Shown in pieces: positions 9,272 to 18,026 of a stretch of DNA of 64,000 bases. Made by a program: the position numbers and the translations under genes. This DNA comes from an uncultured Sulfitobacter sp. (GTDB lineage: Bacteria; Pseudomonadota; Alphaproteobacteria; Rhodobacterales; Rhodobacteraceae). Location of the stretch: assembly GCA_937138475.1 (NCBI GenBank), contig CAKZPD010000017.1:53048-117047 (forward strand), read 5' to 3'. Positions within the stretch are counted from its first letter, which is position 1, and each line of letters opens with the position of its first letter. The notes under the pieces were generated by a model. The model made no database searches and had not been told where the DNA came from. It saw only the letters and a program-made list of their open reading frames with translations.

Positions 9272-10918
9272 ATGGCACCGCTCACGCCTCAATCTTCGAT
9301 CGCTGCGCTTCGGGCGCGGGTGCTGCATGGGCTGCGGCACAGCATCGACGTGGTGCGCCGCCAAGGCCCCAGCCAATTCCAGTTCTGGCTGATTGCCCTG
9401 ATCATCGGCGTGGCGGCAGGGTTTGCGGCCCTGGGCTTTCGCAAAGGTATTCACGCGCTGGAACGCTGGGCCTATGGGGCGCCAGACACGCAGGCGATGC
9501 ACAGTTTCGCCGCCACCCTGCCTTGGCAGCTTCTTCTGGCGGTGCCGATCGCGGGGGGGCTGGCGACGGGGGCCATCTTGCATGTATTTACCCGCGATGC
9601 CCGCGCGCGGGCGGTGGCCGATGTGATCGAAGGGGCGGCCCTCAGGGATGGGCGGGTGGAAACCCGCGCCGGTCTGGCCTCGGCGGCGGCATCGCTGATC
9701 ACGTTGGGCACGGGCGGCTCGTCCGGGCGCGAAGGGCCGGTTGTCCACCTGGCCGCGGTGATTTCAACCTGGGTGTGCCGGCGCATCAACGCCAGCGGCA
9801 TGACCGGGCGCGATCTGCTGGGCTGCGCCGTGGCCGCCGCCGTATCGGCCAGCTTTAATACCCCCATCGCCGGGGCGCTTTTCGCGCTCGAGGTGGTGCT
9901 GCGCCATTTCGCGGTGCACGCCTTTGCGCCCATTGTGATCGCCAGCGTGGCAGGCACGATCATCAACCGGCTGGCCTTTGGCGATGTGACCGAATTTGTC
10001 CTGCCCGGCAGCCGCGTGTTGCAATTTTACGTTGAATTGCCGGCCTTTATGCTTTTGGGCCTGTGCTGCGGATTGGTCGCTGTCATCTTGATGCGGGCGA
10101 TCTTTTGGGCGGATGATCTGGGCAATTACGCCGTCTTGCGGTTTGGGGTGCCTCGTTGGCTGCGCCCGGCGCTGGCCGGGGCGTTGCTTGGCGCATTGGC
10201 CATCGCTTTTCCACATATCATCGGCGTCGGCTACGAGACGACGTCGCGGGCGCTGACCGGTCAGCTGCTTTTGTGGCAGGCGATTGTGTTTGCGATGGTC
10301 AAGACCGTCGCGCTGGCCATCACCATGGCGGGGCGGATGGGCGGCGGGGTGTTTTCCCCGTCGCTGATGGTCGGGGCGCTGACCGGGCTGGCCTTTGGCA
10401 TCATTGCCACCGGGATTTTCCCGGATGTCTCCGGCACGCCCACCCTTTATGCGTTGGCGGGTATGGGGGCGGTGGCCGCTGCTGTCTTGGGCGCGCCCAT
10501 ATCGACCACTTTGATCGTGTTCGAACTGACCGGGGATTGGCAAACCGGGTTGGCGGTGATGGTGGCGGTATCCTTGTCGACCGCGCTGGCCTCGCGGTTG
10601 GTGGATCGCAGTTTCTTTTTGACCCAGCTCGAGCGGCGCGGCGTGCGCCTTGCGGCAGGGCCGCAGGCCTATCTGCCGGGGATGATCGCGGTGTCGGGCC
10701 TGATGCGCCGGGCCCCGCCCGCGCCGCTGGAACCGGGTCAGCTGCATCTGACCCCCGGTGACACGCTGGAACAGGCAATCCCGATGTTCGAAGCCGCCCA
10801 ATGCGATGTGCTGCCGGTTGCCGAGCGGGGCCAGATCGTCGCGACCCTGCGTCAGGTGGATGCCCTCAAGGCCTTTGCGCAGGCCCTGTCAGCCACGGCC
10901 GCTGAGGAACATTCCTAG
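9272..10918 (+). CDS. ClC-family chloride channel/transporter with C-terminal CBS-like region
   Basis: This is an integral membrane protein of the ClC family, which moves chloride or other anions, often in exchange for protons. It has 548 residues with about ten hydrophobic helices from 35 to 450. The SSGREGP motif carries the gating glutamate (Glu154). FNTPIAGALFALE follows at 195-207 and GGVFSPSLMVGA near 365. A hydrophilic tail (about 490-540) resembles one CBS repeat. The position matching the inner proton glutamate of E. coli ClcA (Glu203) appears to be Val208, because the usual EE pair reads EV here. A classical GSGIP motif is not seen. Substrate is therefore uncertain. The gene converges with the DUF427 gene. 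Confidence 0.88.
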   Translation: MAPLTPQSSIAALRARVLHGLRHSIDVVRRQGPSQFQFWLIALIIGVAAGFAALGFRKGIHALERWAYGAPDTQAMHSFAATLPWQLLLAVPIAGGLATGAILHVFTRDARARAVADVIEGAALRDGRVETRAGLASAAASLITLGTGGSSGREGPVVHLAAVISTWVCRRINASGMTGRDLLGCAVAAAVSASFNTPIAGALFALEVVLRHFAVHAFAPIVIASVAGTIINRLAFGDVTEFVLPGSRVLQFYVELPAFMLLGLCCGLVAVILMRAIFWADDLGNYAVLRFGVPRWLRPALAGALLGALAIAFPHIIGVGYETTSRALTGQLLLWQAIVFAMVKTVALAITMAGRMGGGVFSPSLMVGALTGLAFGIIATGIFPDVSGTPTLYALAGMGAVAAAVLGAPISTTLIVFELTGDWQTGLAVMVAVSLSTALASRLVDRSFFLTQLERRGVRLAAGPQAYLPGMIAVSGLMRRAPPAPLEPGQLHLTPGDTLEQAIPMFEAAQCDVLPVAERGQIVATLRQVDALKAFAQALSATAAEEHS

Positions 10919-10934
10919 CAGCGCGTCAGCGGCG

Positions 10935-11279
10935 CTAGATCTGTTCAACGGTGATATCGGCGCTGCGGTCAAACGCCAGATGGCCGGCAATTCGGGCGAC
11001 CGCCCGGACGGGGTCTTGATAGGACCAGACAGCATCGTGCAAGGTGCGGTTCTTGGTCACAACCGAATAATAGCTGGCGGTGCCTTTGTGCGGGCATTGG
11101 GTTGTCTTGTCTGACGGGTCCAAGAACGCCATGGCGATATCGTCGCGCGGGAAATAGATCACCGGCGGCAGATCCCCTTCGGTCAGTTCCAGCGCCTGGG
11201 TGGTTTCACCCAGAACCGCGCCCCCGGCCCGAACCGACCAGGTGCCTTCGGCTTTGCGAATGATCAGTGAGGGGCTCAT
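10935..11279 (-). CDS. DUF427 domain protein
   Basis: A 114-residue protein of the DUF427 family, whose biochemical role I cannot assign. It shows the family core: AGGAVLGETTQALEL, PPVIYFPRDDI, then CPHKGTASYYSV and a VWSYQDP...IAGHLAF end. The CPHKG segment is the most conserved part. The start is the ATG whose complement is at 11277-11279, preceded by a good AAGGA ribosome site; a further in-frame Met lies 12 codons upstream but lacks one. It is convergent with the ClC gene, with only 16 nt between stops, and downstream of the aminopeptidase gene on the same strand. Confidence 0.85.
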   Translation of the reverse strand: MSPSLIIRKAEGTWSVRAGGAVLGETTQALELTEGDLPPVIYFPRDDIAMAFLDPSDKTTQCPHKGTASYYSVVTKNRTLHDAVWSYQDPVRAVARIAGHLAFDRSADITVEQI

Positions 11280-11363
11280 GACGGGATCCTTTCGGGGATA
11301 AGGCGCGCGCCGCAAGGGTGGCTGCGGCGCTGGGCCAAGGGGTTTTGGGCAGGTCCGCTTGGG

Positions 11364-13175
11364 TCAAAGCGGCGCGGTTGCGGCATCCAACCACGTCTTG
11401 GTCTCTAAGGAAAGGCGCGGCCCGAGCAGATCGCGGGTTTGCGCGTGATACTGGTCGATCCAGGCGCGTTCCGGCGCGGTCAAAAGGGCCGTGTCGATCA
11501 GTTTGCGGTCAATCGGTGCAAAGGTCAGCGTGCGCCACGCCAGCATGTTGCGCCCTGGGTCGGCGCTTGGCTGGGCGGGTGCGGGTACTGCGACGGCCAG
11601 GTTTTCGATACGGATGCCAAAGGCCCCCTCGCGGTAATAGCCCGGCTCGATCGAAAGAATCATGCCCGCCTCAAACGGCACATCGCTGACCCGGCTTAGG
11701 CGCTGCGGCCCCTCGTGGACCGACAGATAGGCCCCGACGCCATGGCCCAGCCCGTGGTTGAAATCCTGACCGGCCCGCCAAAGCGGCGCCCGGCCCACTG
11801 CCTCGATGTCGCGCCCGGCCAAGCCTTGGGGCCATTGCAGGGTGCTCATGGCGATCAGACATTGCAGGACGCGCGTAAAGGCGGCGCGGGCCTCGGGCGG
11901 GGGGGTGCCGATGGCGATGGTACGGGTGATATCGGTTGTGCCGTCCAGATATTGGCCGCCGCTGTCCAGGACGACCAACTGGCCGTCCTCAAGGGGGCGG
12001 TTGGTCTCATCCGTGACGCGATAATGCATGATGGCGCCATTTGGTCCGGTGCCGGCGATGGTTTCAAAGCTGATATCGCACAGCGCCGGGTCTTGGCGGC
12101 GTTCGTTTTCCAGATGAACGACAAGGTCAATTTCATGCACCGTGCCGGGTGGTTGGGCATCCAGCCAGGCCAGGGTTCGCACCACCGCTGCGCCGTCGCG
12201 CAGGTGGGCGGCTGCGGCCCCGTCGATCTCGGCCGTGTTTTTGCGGGCTTTGGGCAGGGCGCAGGGGTCGCCCTTGTGCGCGGCTTTGTCGCCAAGCGCG
12301 TCTTTGGCGATCTGCGGCAGGCTGTGTTTGTCGATGCACACCGGGCCGGACAGGGCGGTCAGCGCGTCCAGGAAGGTGTCGGGCTGGTGGGTGCGAATGT
12401 CTGTGCCCAGGTGGTCCGCCAACCCGCTAAGCTTTTGCGCTGCGGCGAACAGATCGACGCTGGCATCGGCGTGCAGGATGGCAAAGCCGTGCATCACCGG
12501 GTTGTGGGGGATGTCACCGCCGCGAATGTTCAAAAGCCAGCACAGGCTGTCGGGCAGGGTGATGATTGCGGCGCTGTGCCCGGATGAGCGCAGCCCGTCG
12601 GCCAGCCTGAGGCGTTTGTCTTTATGCGGCTCGCCGGCGTATTCAAGCGGGTGCGGCTTGGCCGGCATCAGGGGCGCGGGTGGCTGATCTTGCCACAGGG
12701 GGTCGATCAGGTTCGCGCAGGGGTGCAGGCGAATGCCGCTGCCGGCCAAGGCTTCTGTCAGTTGCTCGATTTGTCCCGCAGAATGGAGCCAGGGATCAAA
12801 CCCGATCACGCGGGCCTCGGCCGCGCCGCCGGGGGCGAGGGGGAACTGATTGCGCAACCAATCGGCAAGCGAGGTTTCGGGCCAGGGGACAGGGGTGAAA
12901 TCCGGCGCCACCTGCGCCTTGACCTGGGTGCGATAGCGCCCGTCGATGAACACCCCGGCCGCGCTATGCAGCGCCGCGCAAAACCCGGCTGAGCCAGTGA
13001 AGCCGGTCAGCCAGGCCAGGCGTTCATCCCGCGGGGCAACGTATTCCCCCATATGGGCGTCAGAGCGCGGGATCAAAAACCCGTCGAGCTGCTGGGCGGT
13101 CATGGCCTGGCGCAAAGCGCGCAGCCGGGCCGGGCCCTGCTCGGGGCGGGCGGTGACAGAAAATGTCTGAAACAT
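11364..13175 (-). CDS. pepP: Xaa-Pro aminopeptidase (aminopeptidase P, M24B)
   Basis: This dinuclear metallopeptidase removes N-terminal residues before proline in the cytoplasm. It has 603 residues, the long three-domain form rather than the about 440-residue E. coli PepP. Two creatinase-like N-terminal domains (about 1-310) precede the pita-bread catalytic domain. Metal ligands are visible: the two Asp in LDSGGQYLDGTTDITRT, His in GHGVGAYLSVHEGP, and Glu in SIEPGYY and GIRIENLAV. The start at 13175 (MFQTFSVTARPEQ) has an AGGGAAGGAAG ribosome site; in-frame codons further upstream run into the structured intergenic region. Gene symbol is by family only. Confidence 0.92.
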   Translation of the reverse strand: MFQTFSVTARPEQGPARLRALRQAMTAQQLDGFLIPRSDAHMGEYVAPRDERLAWLTGFTGSAGFCAALHSAAGVFIDGRYRTQVKAQVAPDFTPVPWPETSLADWLRNQFPLAPGGAAEARVIGFDPWLHSAGQIEQLTEALAGSGIRLHPCANLIDPLWQDQPPAPLMPAKPHPLEYAGEPHKDKRLRLADGLRSSGHSAAIITLPDSLCWLLNIRGGDIPHNPVMHGFAILHADASVDLFAAAQKLSGLADHLGTDIRTHQPDTFLDALTALSGPVCIDKHSLPQIAKDALGDKAAHKGDPCALPKARKNTAEIDGAAAAHLRDGAAVVRTLAWLDAQPPGTVHEIDLVVHLENERRQDPALCDISFETIAGTGPNGAIMHYRVTDETNRPLEDGQLVVLDSGGQYLDGTTDITRTIAIGTPPPEARAAFTRVLQCLIAMSTLQWPQGLAGRDIEAVGRAPLWRAGQDFNHGLGHGVGAYLSVHEGPQRLSRVSDVPFEAGMILSIEPGYYREGAFGIRIENLAVAVPAPAQPSADPGRNMLAWRTLTFAPIDRKLIDTALLTAPERAWIDQYHAQTRDLLGPRLSLETKTWLDAATAPL

Positions 13176-13274
13176 CGGGGCTTCCTTCCCTGTGCAACGC
13201 CTGCTGGGCGCTGTGGTGATTGCAACAGTTGTTCCAAATCCCATCGGGGCACGCAAGGGCTCCCGCGGTTTGTT

Positions 13275-13416
13275 CTTGCATCAAAGATGCAAGCCCCCAC
13301 CTTGGGCCCGGCCGTCCGCGTTGCGGACGGCGGTTGCGCGCGGGGCAAATCGATCACGCGAAATGGGCCTTGGGGATCGCGGACGCGCCGCACCGCAGGT
13401 GCGGCGCCGGGCCCAA
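13275..13416. repeat. Cluster of perfect stem-loops with an enclosing stem
   Basis: The gap between the aminopeptidase and SDR genes holds a compact set of perfect inverted repeats. Hairpin 1 is 13275-13293 (8-bp arms CTTGCATC/GATGCAAG, loop AAA). Hairpin 2 is 13311-13331 (9-bp arms GCCGTCCGC/GCGGACGGC, loop GTT). Hairpin 3 is 13385-13407 (10-bp arms GCGCCGCACC/GGTGCGGCGC, loop GCA). An outer 9-bp stem joins 13302-13310 (TTGGGCCCG) to 13408-13416 (CGGGCCCAA) and encloses hairpins 2 and 3, giving a cruciform-like fold. None has a T-tract on either strand, so these are not simple terminators. It resembles REP/BIME-type intergenic elements; an mRNA-end structure is the alternative. Confidence 0.75.
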
Positions 13417-13499
13417 CGGGAGGCGCGCATGGAATGCGCAACGACGGGCGGGAGGGCGGGGTCGCACAAAGGCAATCGGGCCGCGTTGACGCCGCGCGC

Positions 13500-13518
13500 G
13501 CCGCAAACCTCTTGCGGC
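13500..13518 (-). repeat. Hairpin just downstream of the SDR gene
   Basis: Seven-bp arms GCCGCAA and TTGCGGC enclose a 5-nt loop, 5 nt past the SDR stop on the minus strand. There is no run of U after it, so it may protect the mRNA 3' end rather than terminate. It is separate from the larger hairpin cluster at 13275-13416. Confidence 0.6.
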
Positions 13519-13522
13519 CAGC

Positions 13523-14266
13523 CTAGCAGGTATAGTTCAGCGCCAGGCGACCGCCGTCGATATAGATCGTCTCGCCCGACACATAGCTGGCCTTTCTTGA
13601 GCACAAGAACGCCACCACATCGCCGATTTCGCGGGCGGTGCCGGGGCGGCCAAGCGGGGTGCGCGACATTGCGGTCTTGAACGCCTCGGGGTTGGCATTG
13701 ACGCCGGCCATCATCTCGGTGTCGATGGAGCCGGGCCCGACGGCATTGACGCGAATGTTATTCTTGGCCAGCGCCAGCGCCGCAACCTTGGTCAGCTGCA
13801 TCACCCCGCCCTTTGACGCGCAATAAGCCGGGATCGCCGGGATCGCCACCTGGGCATTGATCGACGACATATTGACAATCGCCCCTTCGATCCCCTGCGC
13901 CACCATGGTCTTTGCCGCCCGCTGGGTGGCGACGAACACCCCCCGCAGGTTCAAGCCAATCACTTTGTCAAAATCGGCAAGGTCATACGCCAGAAAATCG
14001 CCGGGCAGGGCGATGCCGGCATTGTTGACCAGCGCCGCGACCGGGCCATGTTCGGCCTCGATCCGATCAAACAGCGCCAAGATCGCCGCCGGGTCAGAAA
14101 AATCGCAGACATAGCCCGCCCCGCCCAGCGTGGCGGCCGCCGCGTGAACGCTGTCTTTGATATCCGCCAGAATGACGTGCATGCCGTCTTCTGCCAAAGC
14201 CTGCGCACAGGCCAGCCCAATGCCCTGTGCCGCGCCGGAAATAAGTGCAATCGGTTTGTCTGTCAT
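13523..14266 (-). CDS. Short-chain dehydrogenase/reductase (classical SDR)
   Basis: A 247-residue NAD(P)-dependent oxidoreductase. The coenzyme glycine motif SGAAQGIGLA is at 10-19, the NNAG motif at 81-84, and the catalytic Ser135, Tyr148 and Lys152 (SSINA...YCASK). The acidic residue after beta-2 (LADIKD, Asp35) favours NAD over NADP. The end YVSGETIYIDGGRLALNYT is typical of SDRs of the 3-oxoacyl-reductase/glucose-dehydrogenase group; substrate is unknown. The start at 14266 is 4 nt after the hyuB stop, so it is the last gene of the minus-strand hydantoinase operon and probably oxidises or reduces a product of that pathway. Confidence 0.88.
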   Translation of the reverse strand: MTDKPIALISGAAQGIGLACAQALAEDGMHVILADIKDSVHAAAATLGGAGYVCDFSDPAAILALFDRIEAEHGPVAALVNNAGIALPGDFLAYDLADFDKVIGLNLRGVFVATQRAAKTMVAQGIEGAIVNMSSINAQVAIPAIPAYCASKGGVMQLTKVAALALAKNNIRVNAVGPGSIDTEMMAGVNANPEAFKTAMSRTPLGRPGTAREIGDVVAFLCSRKASYVSGETIYIDGGRLALNYTC

Positions 14267-14270
14267 GATG

Positions 14271-15935
14271 TTATTCTTCCTTGTTCTTGCCATCAGACCC
14301 AAGGGGGCTTGGGGTCTCTTGCCCGGTGATATAGCCTGCGGCCAAGTCATTGGCCACATCTTGCGGATCGCGCTCTTGGGCGGGGCCATAGCCGCCACCG
14401 CCCGGCAGGCAAAGCCGCAACCGCTGACCGTTCTTGACCAACTGGCGGCCCTTGGCCCGCAGCGCGGTGCCGTCGGTCAGGGCCACCCGGCCCGGCGCGC
14501 CGTCTTGGCCGCCCTCGCGGCCCCGCGCCGGATGATGCACCCGATCAAACATCGCGTTGAAATAAAAATCATAGCCGGCGCGCGGTTCGATCTCGATGAT
14601 TTGGCCCAAGCCACCGCGCTGACGCCCCGCTCCGCCTGAATTCGCCCACAGCTCTTTGCGCCAGACGGTAATCGGGCCGACGTGCTCGGTGGCTTCGACG
14701 CTCATGGTGGATACCCCGGATGGAAAGGCCGTGGCCGACAGCCCGTCGACGCAAGGGCGCGCCCCGGTCCCGCCCGAATTGAACATCAGCACCTCGGCGC
14801 TTGGCAGGCCGCTGGCCGCGTCACTGGCGCGCGCGGAAATCTGGATGTTCCACAACGCGCTGGCGCCTTCGGCCGGCACTTGTCCGGGAATGGCCTTGTG
14901 CAGGGCGCCCAACACCACATCCGGCACCAGATGGCCCATCACATGGCGCACCGACACCGCCGCCGGGCGCTTGGCCGCCAGGATAGAGCCCTCGGGCGCG
15001 GTGATCTCGAACGGCTCAAGGGATCCGCTGTTGTTGGGCACCTGCGGGGCAATGGCACATTTCAACCCATAACAGGCATAGGCACGGGTATAGACCTCGG
15101 GGCAGTTCACCCCGAATTTGCTCATCCCCGAGGTTCCGGCGAAATCGGCGCTGACCCGATCGGCGGCGATCTCAAGCGCCACCTGCATATGCACCGGCGC
15201 GTCATAGCCATCAACCTGCATGGTGTTTTCGAACCGACCGCGCGGCAGGGCGGCAATGGCGGCGCGGGTGGCATCGCGGCTGGCGCTGATGATGTAATCG
15301 GCAAGGCCGTCAATTTCGTCCAGGGCAAATTCATCCAGCATCGCCTGAAGGCGGCGCTCTCCGGCGGCATTGCACGCGGCCAGGGAATACATATCCCCCA
15401 CCACCTGATCGGGCGCGCGCACATTGGCCCGCACCAGCTTGATCAACACATCTGCCACCACGCCGCGTTCGGCAAACTTCATGATCGGGATCAACAGACC
15501 TTCTTCGAAGACCTCGGTGCCGTCGGGGCCAAAGCCGCGCCCCCCGATATCAACCACATGCGCCGTGCAGGCGAAAAACCCGATGTGCCGCCCGGCGCGA
15601 AACACCGGCGATACCACGGTGATATCATGCAGATGCCCGGTGCCCATCCAAGGGTCATTGGTCATATAGACGTCGCCTTCGAACATGTTCAAAGCGCCTA
15701 TTTCCCGGATGAAATGCGTGACGCTTTCGGCCATGGCGTTGACATGGCCCGGCGTGCCGGTCACCGCCTGGGCAATCATCCGCCCCCGTCGATCAAACAG
15801 CCCGGCCGACAGATCGCCCGCCTCGCGCACCGATGTGGAAAACGCCGTGCGGATCAATGTCGTGGCCTGTTCTTCAACCACGGCAATCAGGCGGTTCCAC
15901 ATGATCTGGTAATCAATTTTGCTTGGCGGGTTCAT
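14271..15935 (-). CDS. hyuB: Hydantoinase/oxoprolinase subunit B (HyuB family)
   Basis: The B subunit of ATP-dependent hydantoinase/oxoprolinase-type enzymes hydrolyses the intermediate phosphorylated by subunit A, opening lactam or imide rings. It has 554 residues, the usual length for a separate B subunit. The N-terminal block IMWNRLIAVVEEQATTLIRTAFS is followed by the conserved TNDPWMGTGHLHDI and HVVDIGG segments and a glycine-rich end (GGAGRQRGGLGQ, CLPGGGGYG). The start overlaps the hyuA stop by 4 nt (ATGA), so the two are translationally coupled and should form one complex. The true substrate cannot be read from the sequence. Confidence 0.92.
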   Translation of the reverse strand: MNPPSKIDYQIMWNRLIAVVEEQATTLIRTAFSTSVREAGDLSAGLFDRRGRMIAQAVTGTPGHVNAMAESVTHFIREIGALNMFEGDVYMTNDPWMGTGHLHDITVVSPVFRAGRHIGFFACTAHVVDIGGRGFGPDGTEVFEEGLLIPIMKFAERGVVADVLIKLVRANVRAPDQVVGDMYSLAACNAAGERRLQAMLDEFALDEIDGLADYIISASRDATRAAIAALPRGRFENTMQVDGYDAPVHMQVALEIAADRVSADFAGTSGMSKFGVNCPEVYTRAYACYGLKCAIAPQVPNNSGSLEPFEITAPEGSILAAKRPAAVSVRHVMGHLVPDVVLGALHKAIPGQVPAEGASALWNIQISARASDAASGLPSAEVLMFNSGGTGARPCVDGLSATAFPSGVSTMSVEATEHVGPITVWRKELWANSGGAGRQRGGLGQIIEIEPRAGYDFYFNAMFDRVHHPARGREGGQDGAPGRVALTDGTALRAKGRQLVKNGQRLRLCLPGGGGYGPAQERDPQDVANDLAAGYITGQETPSPLGSDGKNKEE

Positions 15936-18025
15936 GTCCGGGCCTCCTTGCGGCGCAGCAACAAACTGCCGTCGCTTTGACCGATCGCATAAAACCCGGA
16001 TGTGACAATCGTCGTGGTTTCGCGTTCGGTGATAATGGCCGGCCCATCCAGCCGTTGTCCGGCGGTCATCAAAGACCGGTCGATTTCTTGCGCCGTGACC
16101 ATGGTGCGGCGCGCCGCATCAAAGATCTGGCGCTGGCGTTGCGGGGTGGCCGGATGTTCGGGGGTTGCCGGGCGCACCGGGCGCACCTTGGGCAACAGTG
16201 TGGATACCGTCAAAGACCAATTGGTGATCTCGACGCCCAGCCCGTCAATGGTGCGCCCAAAAAAGCGCCGATAGGCGTCCTCAAAGGCGGCCAAAATCTG
16301 CGCCGGCGCCGTGCTGTCAAGGCGATCAAAGGTTGCGAAACTTAAGGGCACGGGAATTTCCCAACCCTGCCCGGCATAGCGCATAAAGGCGGTCAAACCG
16401 GTCTGCGTGGGCGCCCCTGCGGCGCCGTTGGCGACAAAGGCGCGGGCCTCGGCCTCAAGATCGGCCAGCAGGGCGCTGACGGCGCCGGGGTCAAATCGGT
16501 CCAATGGTTGGAAGAACCCGCGCGTCGCCTCATAGCTGACCGGCGCCTTCAAAAACCCGATGGCCGATCCAACCCCTGCGCCCGGCGGGATCAACACCGC
16601 CCCAATGCCCAGTTTTTCACACAGGCGACAGGCATGAAGCGGCGCGCCGCCGCCAAATCCGATCATGGTGAAATGTTCGATGTCGCGGCCGTTTTCCACC
16701 GTGTGAACGCGGGCGGCATTGGCCATATTCTCGTCCACCATCTCGGTGATGCCAAAGGCGGTATCGGCCGCCCCAAGCGCCAGCGGCGCACCCAGATCGG
16801 CCAGCACAGCATCGGCGGCATCGGCGATCAGCGGGATCGCACCGCCGGCAAAGTGATCGGGGTCAAGCCGCCCCAGCCGCAGGTTGGCATCGGTGACGGT
16901 TGCGTTTGTGCCGCCCCGCCCATAGCAGGCCGGGCCGGGTTCAGATCCGGCAGATTTGGGGCCGACCTGAATGCGCCCCATTTCGTCAAGCGACCCGATT
17001 GAGCCACCCCCAGCGCCGATTTCGACCATCTCGACCACAGGGGTCGATACCGTCATCCCCGATCCCTTTTTGAACCGATAGGTCCGCGCCACCTCGAAGG
17101 TGCTTGCGGTTTTGGGGGCGCCGTCCTCGATCAGACAGATCTTGGCGGTGGTGCCCCCCATGTCAAAGCTGAGCACCTTGTCCAACCCATGGGCGCGGGC
17201 GTAATCGGCGGCAAATATCGCGCCGCCCGCCGGGCCCGATTCCAGCAAGCGCACCGGCTGCTCGGCCGCCAGATCCACTGAAATCAGCCCGCCGCCGGAA
17301 TGCAGCATGAACACCGGCGCCAGGATGTCCCGCGCCCGCAGCCGCTGCACCAGACGCCCAAGGTAATCGGCCACCTGCGGCTGCACATAGGCATTGGCAA
17401 TCACCGTATTGAACCGCGGCAGTTCACGCATCTGCGGCGAGATCACCGATGACAAAGAGATCGGCAAACCGGGCAGCAAAGTCCGCAGGGCCTGGGCCAT
17501 CTGCACCTCGTGGGTGTCATTGGCATAGGCATGGATCAATCCGATCGCCACCGCCTCGTAACCGCCCTCGGCGATTTGCCGGGCCATCTTGGTGACGGCG
17601 CTTGGCGCCAACGGCAACAATACCTCGCCCTTGGGGCCGATGCGTTCTGGCAGGGTAAAGCGGTGCTGGCGCGGCACCAGCGGGGTGGGCAGGGTCAGGT
17701 TCAGGTCGTATTGCTCAAACCGGTTCTCTGAGCGCATTTCGATCACGTCCCGAAATCCCTCGGTGGTGATAAAGGCCAGCTTGGCGCCTTTGCGTTCGAT
17801 CAGCGCATTGGTGACAAGGGTGGTGCCGTGAATGACCTGCCCGATGGCGCAAGGCGCGATGCCGGCCGCGGCGGCGGCGGTGTCGATCCCGTCCAGGATG
17901 GCCTGTTCGGGGCGGGCATAATCGGTCAGCACCTTGCAGGTGGACAGCCCGCCGGGATGGGCCAGCGCCACATCGGTAAAGGTGCCGCCGATATCGACGC
18001 CAAGGCGGATCGTTGGATCAGTCAT
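15932..18025 (-). CDS. hyuA: Hydantoinase/oxoprolinase subunit A (HyuA family)
   Basis: Subunit A of an ATP-dependent cyclic-amide hydrolase; it binds ATP with an actin/hsp70-like fold and activates the ring carbonyl. It has 697 residues. VDIGGTFTDVAL (first phosphate loop) is at about 9-20, HGTTLVTNALIERKGA near 66, LLESGPAGGAIFA near 270, LSFDMGGTTAKICLIEDG near 290, and EIGAGGGSIGSLD and GPKSAGSEPGPACYG near 330-360. The DIGGTFTD form fits hydantoinase A-type proteins rather than 5-oxoprolinase (DRGGTFTD). It overlaps hyuB by 4 nt and begins 1 nt after the flavin oxidase stop, so all four minus-strand genes form one operon. Confidence 0.93.
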   Translation of the reverse strand: MTDPTIRLGVDIGGTFTDVALAHPGGLSTCKVLTDYARPEQAILDGIDTAAAAAGIAPCAIGQVIHGTTLVTNALIERKGAKLAFITTEGFRDVIEMRSENRFEQYDLNLTLPTPLVPRQHRFTLPERIGPKGEVLLPLAPSAVTKMARQIAEGGYEAVAIGLIHAYANDTHEVQMAQALRTLLPGLPISLSSVISPQMRELPRFNTVIANAYVQPQVADYLGRLVQRLRARDILAPVFMLHSGGGLISVDLAAEQPVRLLESGPAGGAIFAADYARAHGLDKVLSFDMGGTTAKICLIEDGAPKTASTFEVARTYRFKKGSGMTVSTPVVEMVEIGAGGGSIGSLDEMGRIQVGPKSAGSEPGPACYGRGGTNATVTDANLRLGRLDPDHFAGGAIPLIADAADAVLADLGAPLALGAADTAFGITEMVDENMANAARVHTVENGRDIEHFTMIGFGGGAPLHACRLCEKLGIGAVLIPPGAGVGSAIGFLKAPVSYEATRGFFQPLDRFDPGAVSALLADLEAEARAFVANGAAGAPTQTGLTAFMRYAGQGWEIPVPLSFATFDRLDSTAPAQILAAFEDAYRRFFGRTIDGLGVEITNWSLTVSTLLPKVRPVRPATPEHPATPQRQRQIFDAARRTMVTAQEIDRSLMTAGQRLDGPAIITERETTTIVTSGFYAIGQSDGSLLLRRKEART

Positions 18026-18026
18026 A

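Noticed and set aside
14682..15980. Plus-strand open frame of 432 codons across hyuB
   Set aside because: It is antisense to hyuB, which has clear motifs, and is rich in Gly/His/Gln typical of mirror frames.
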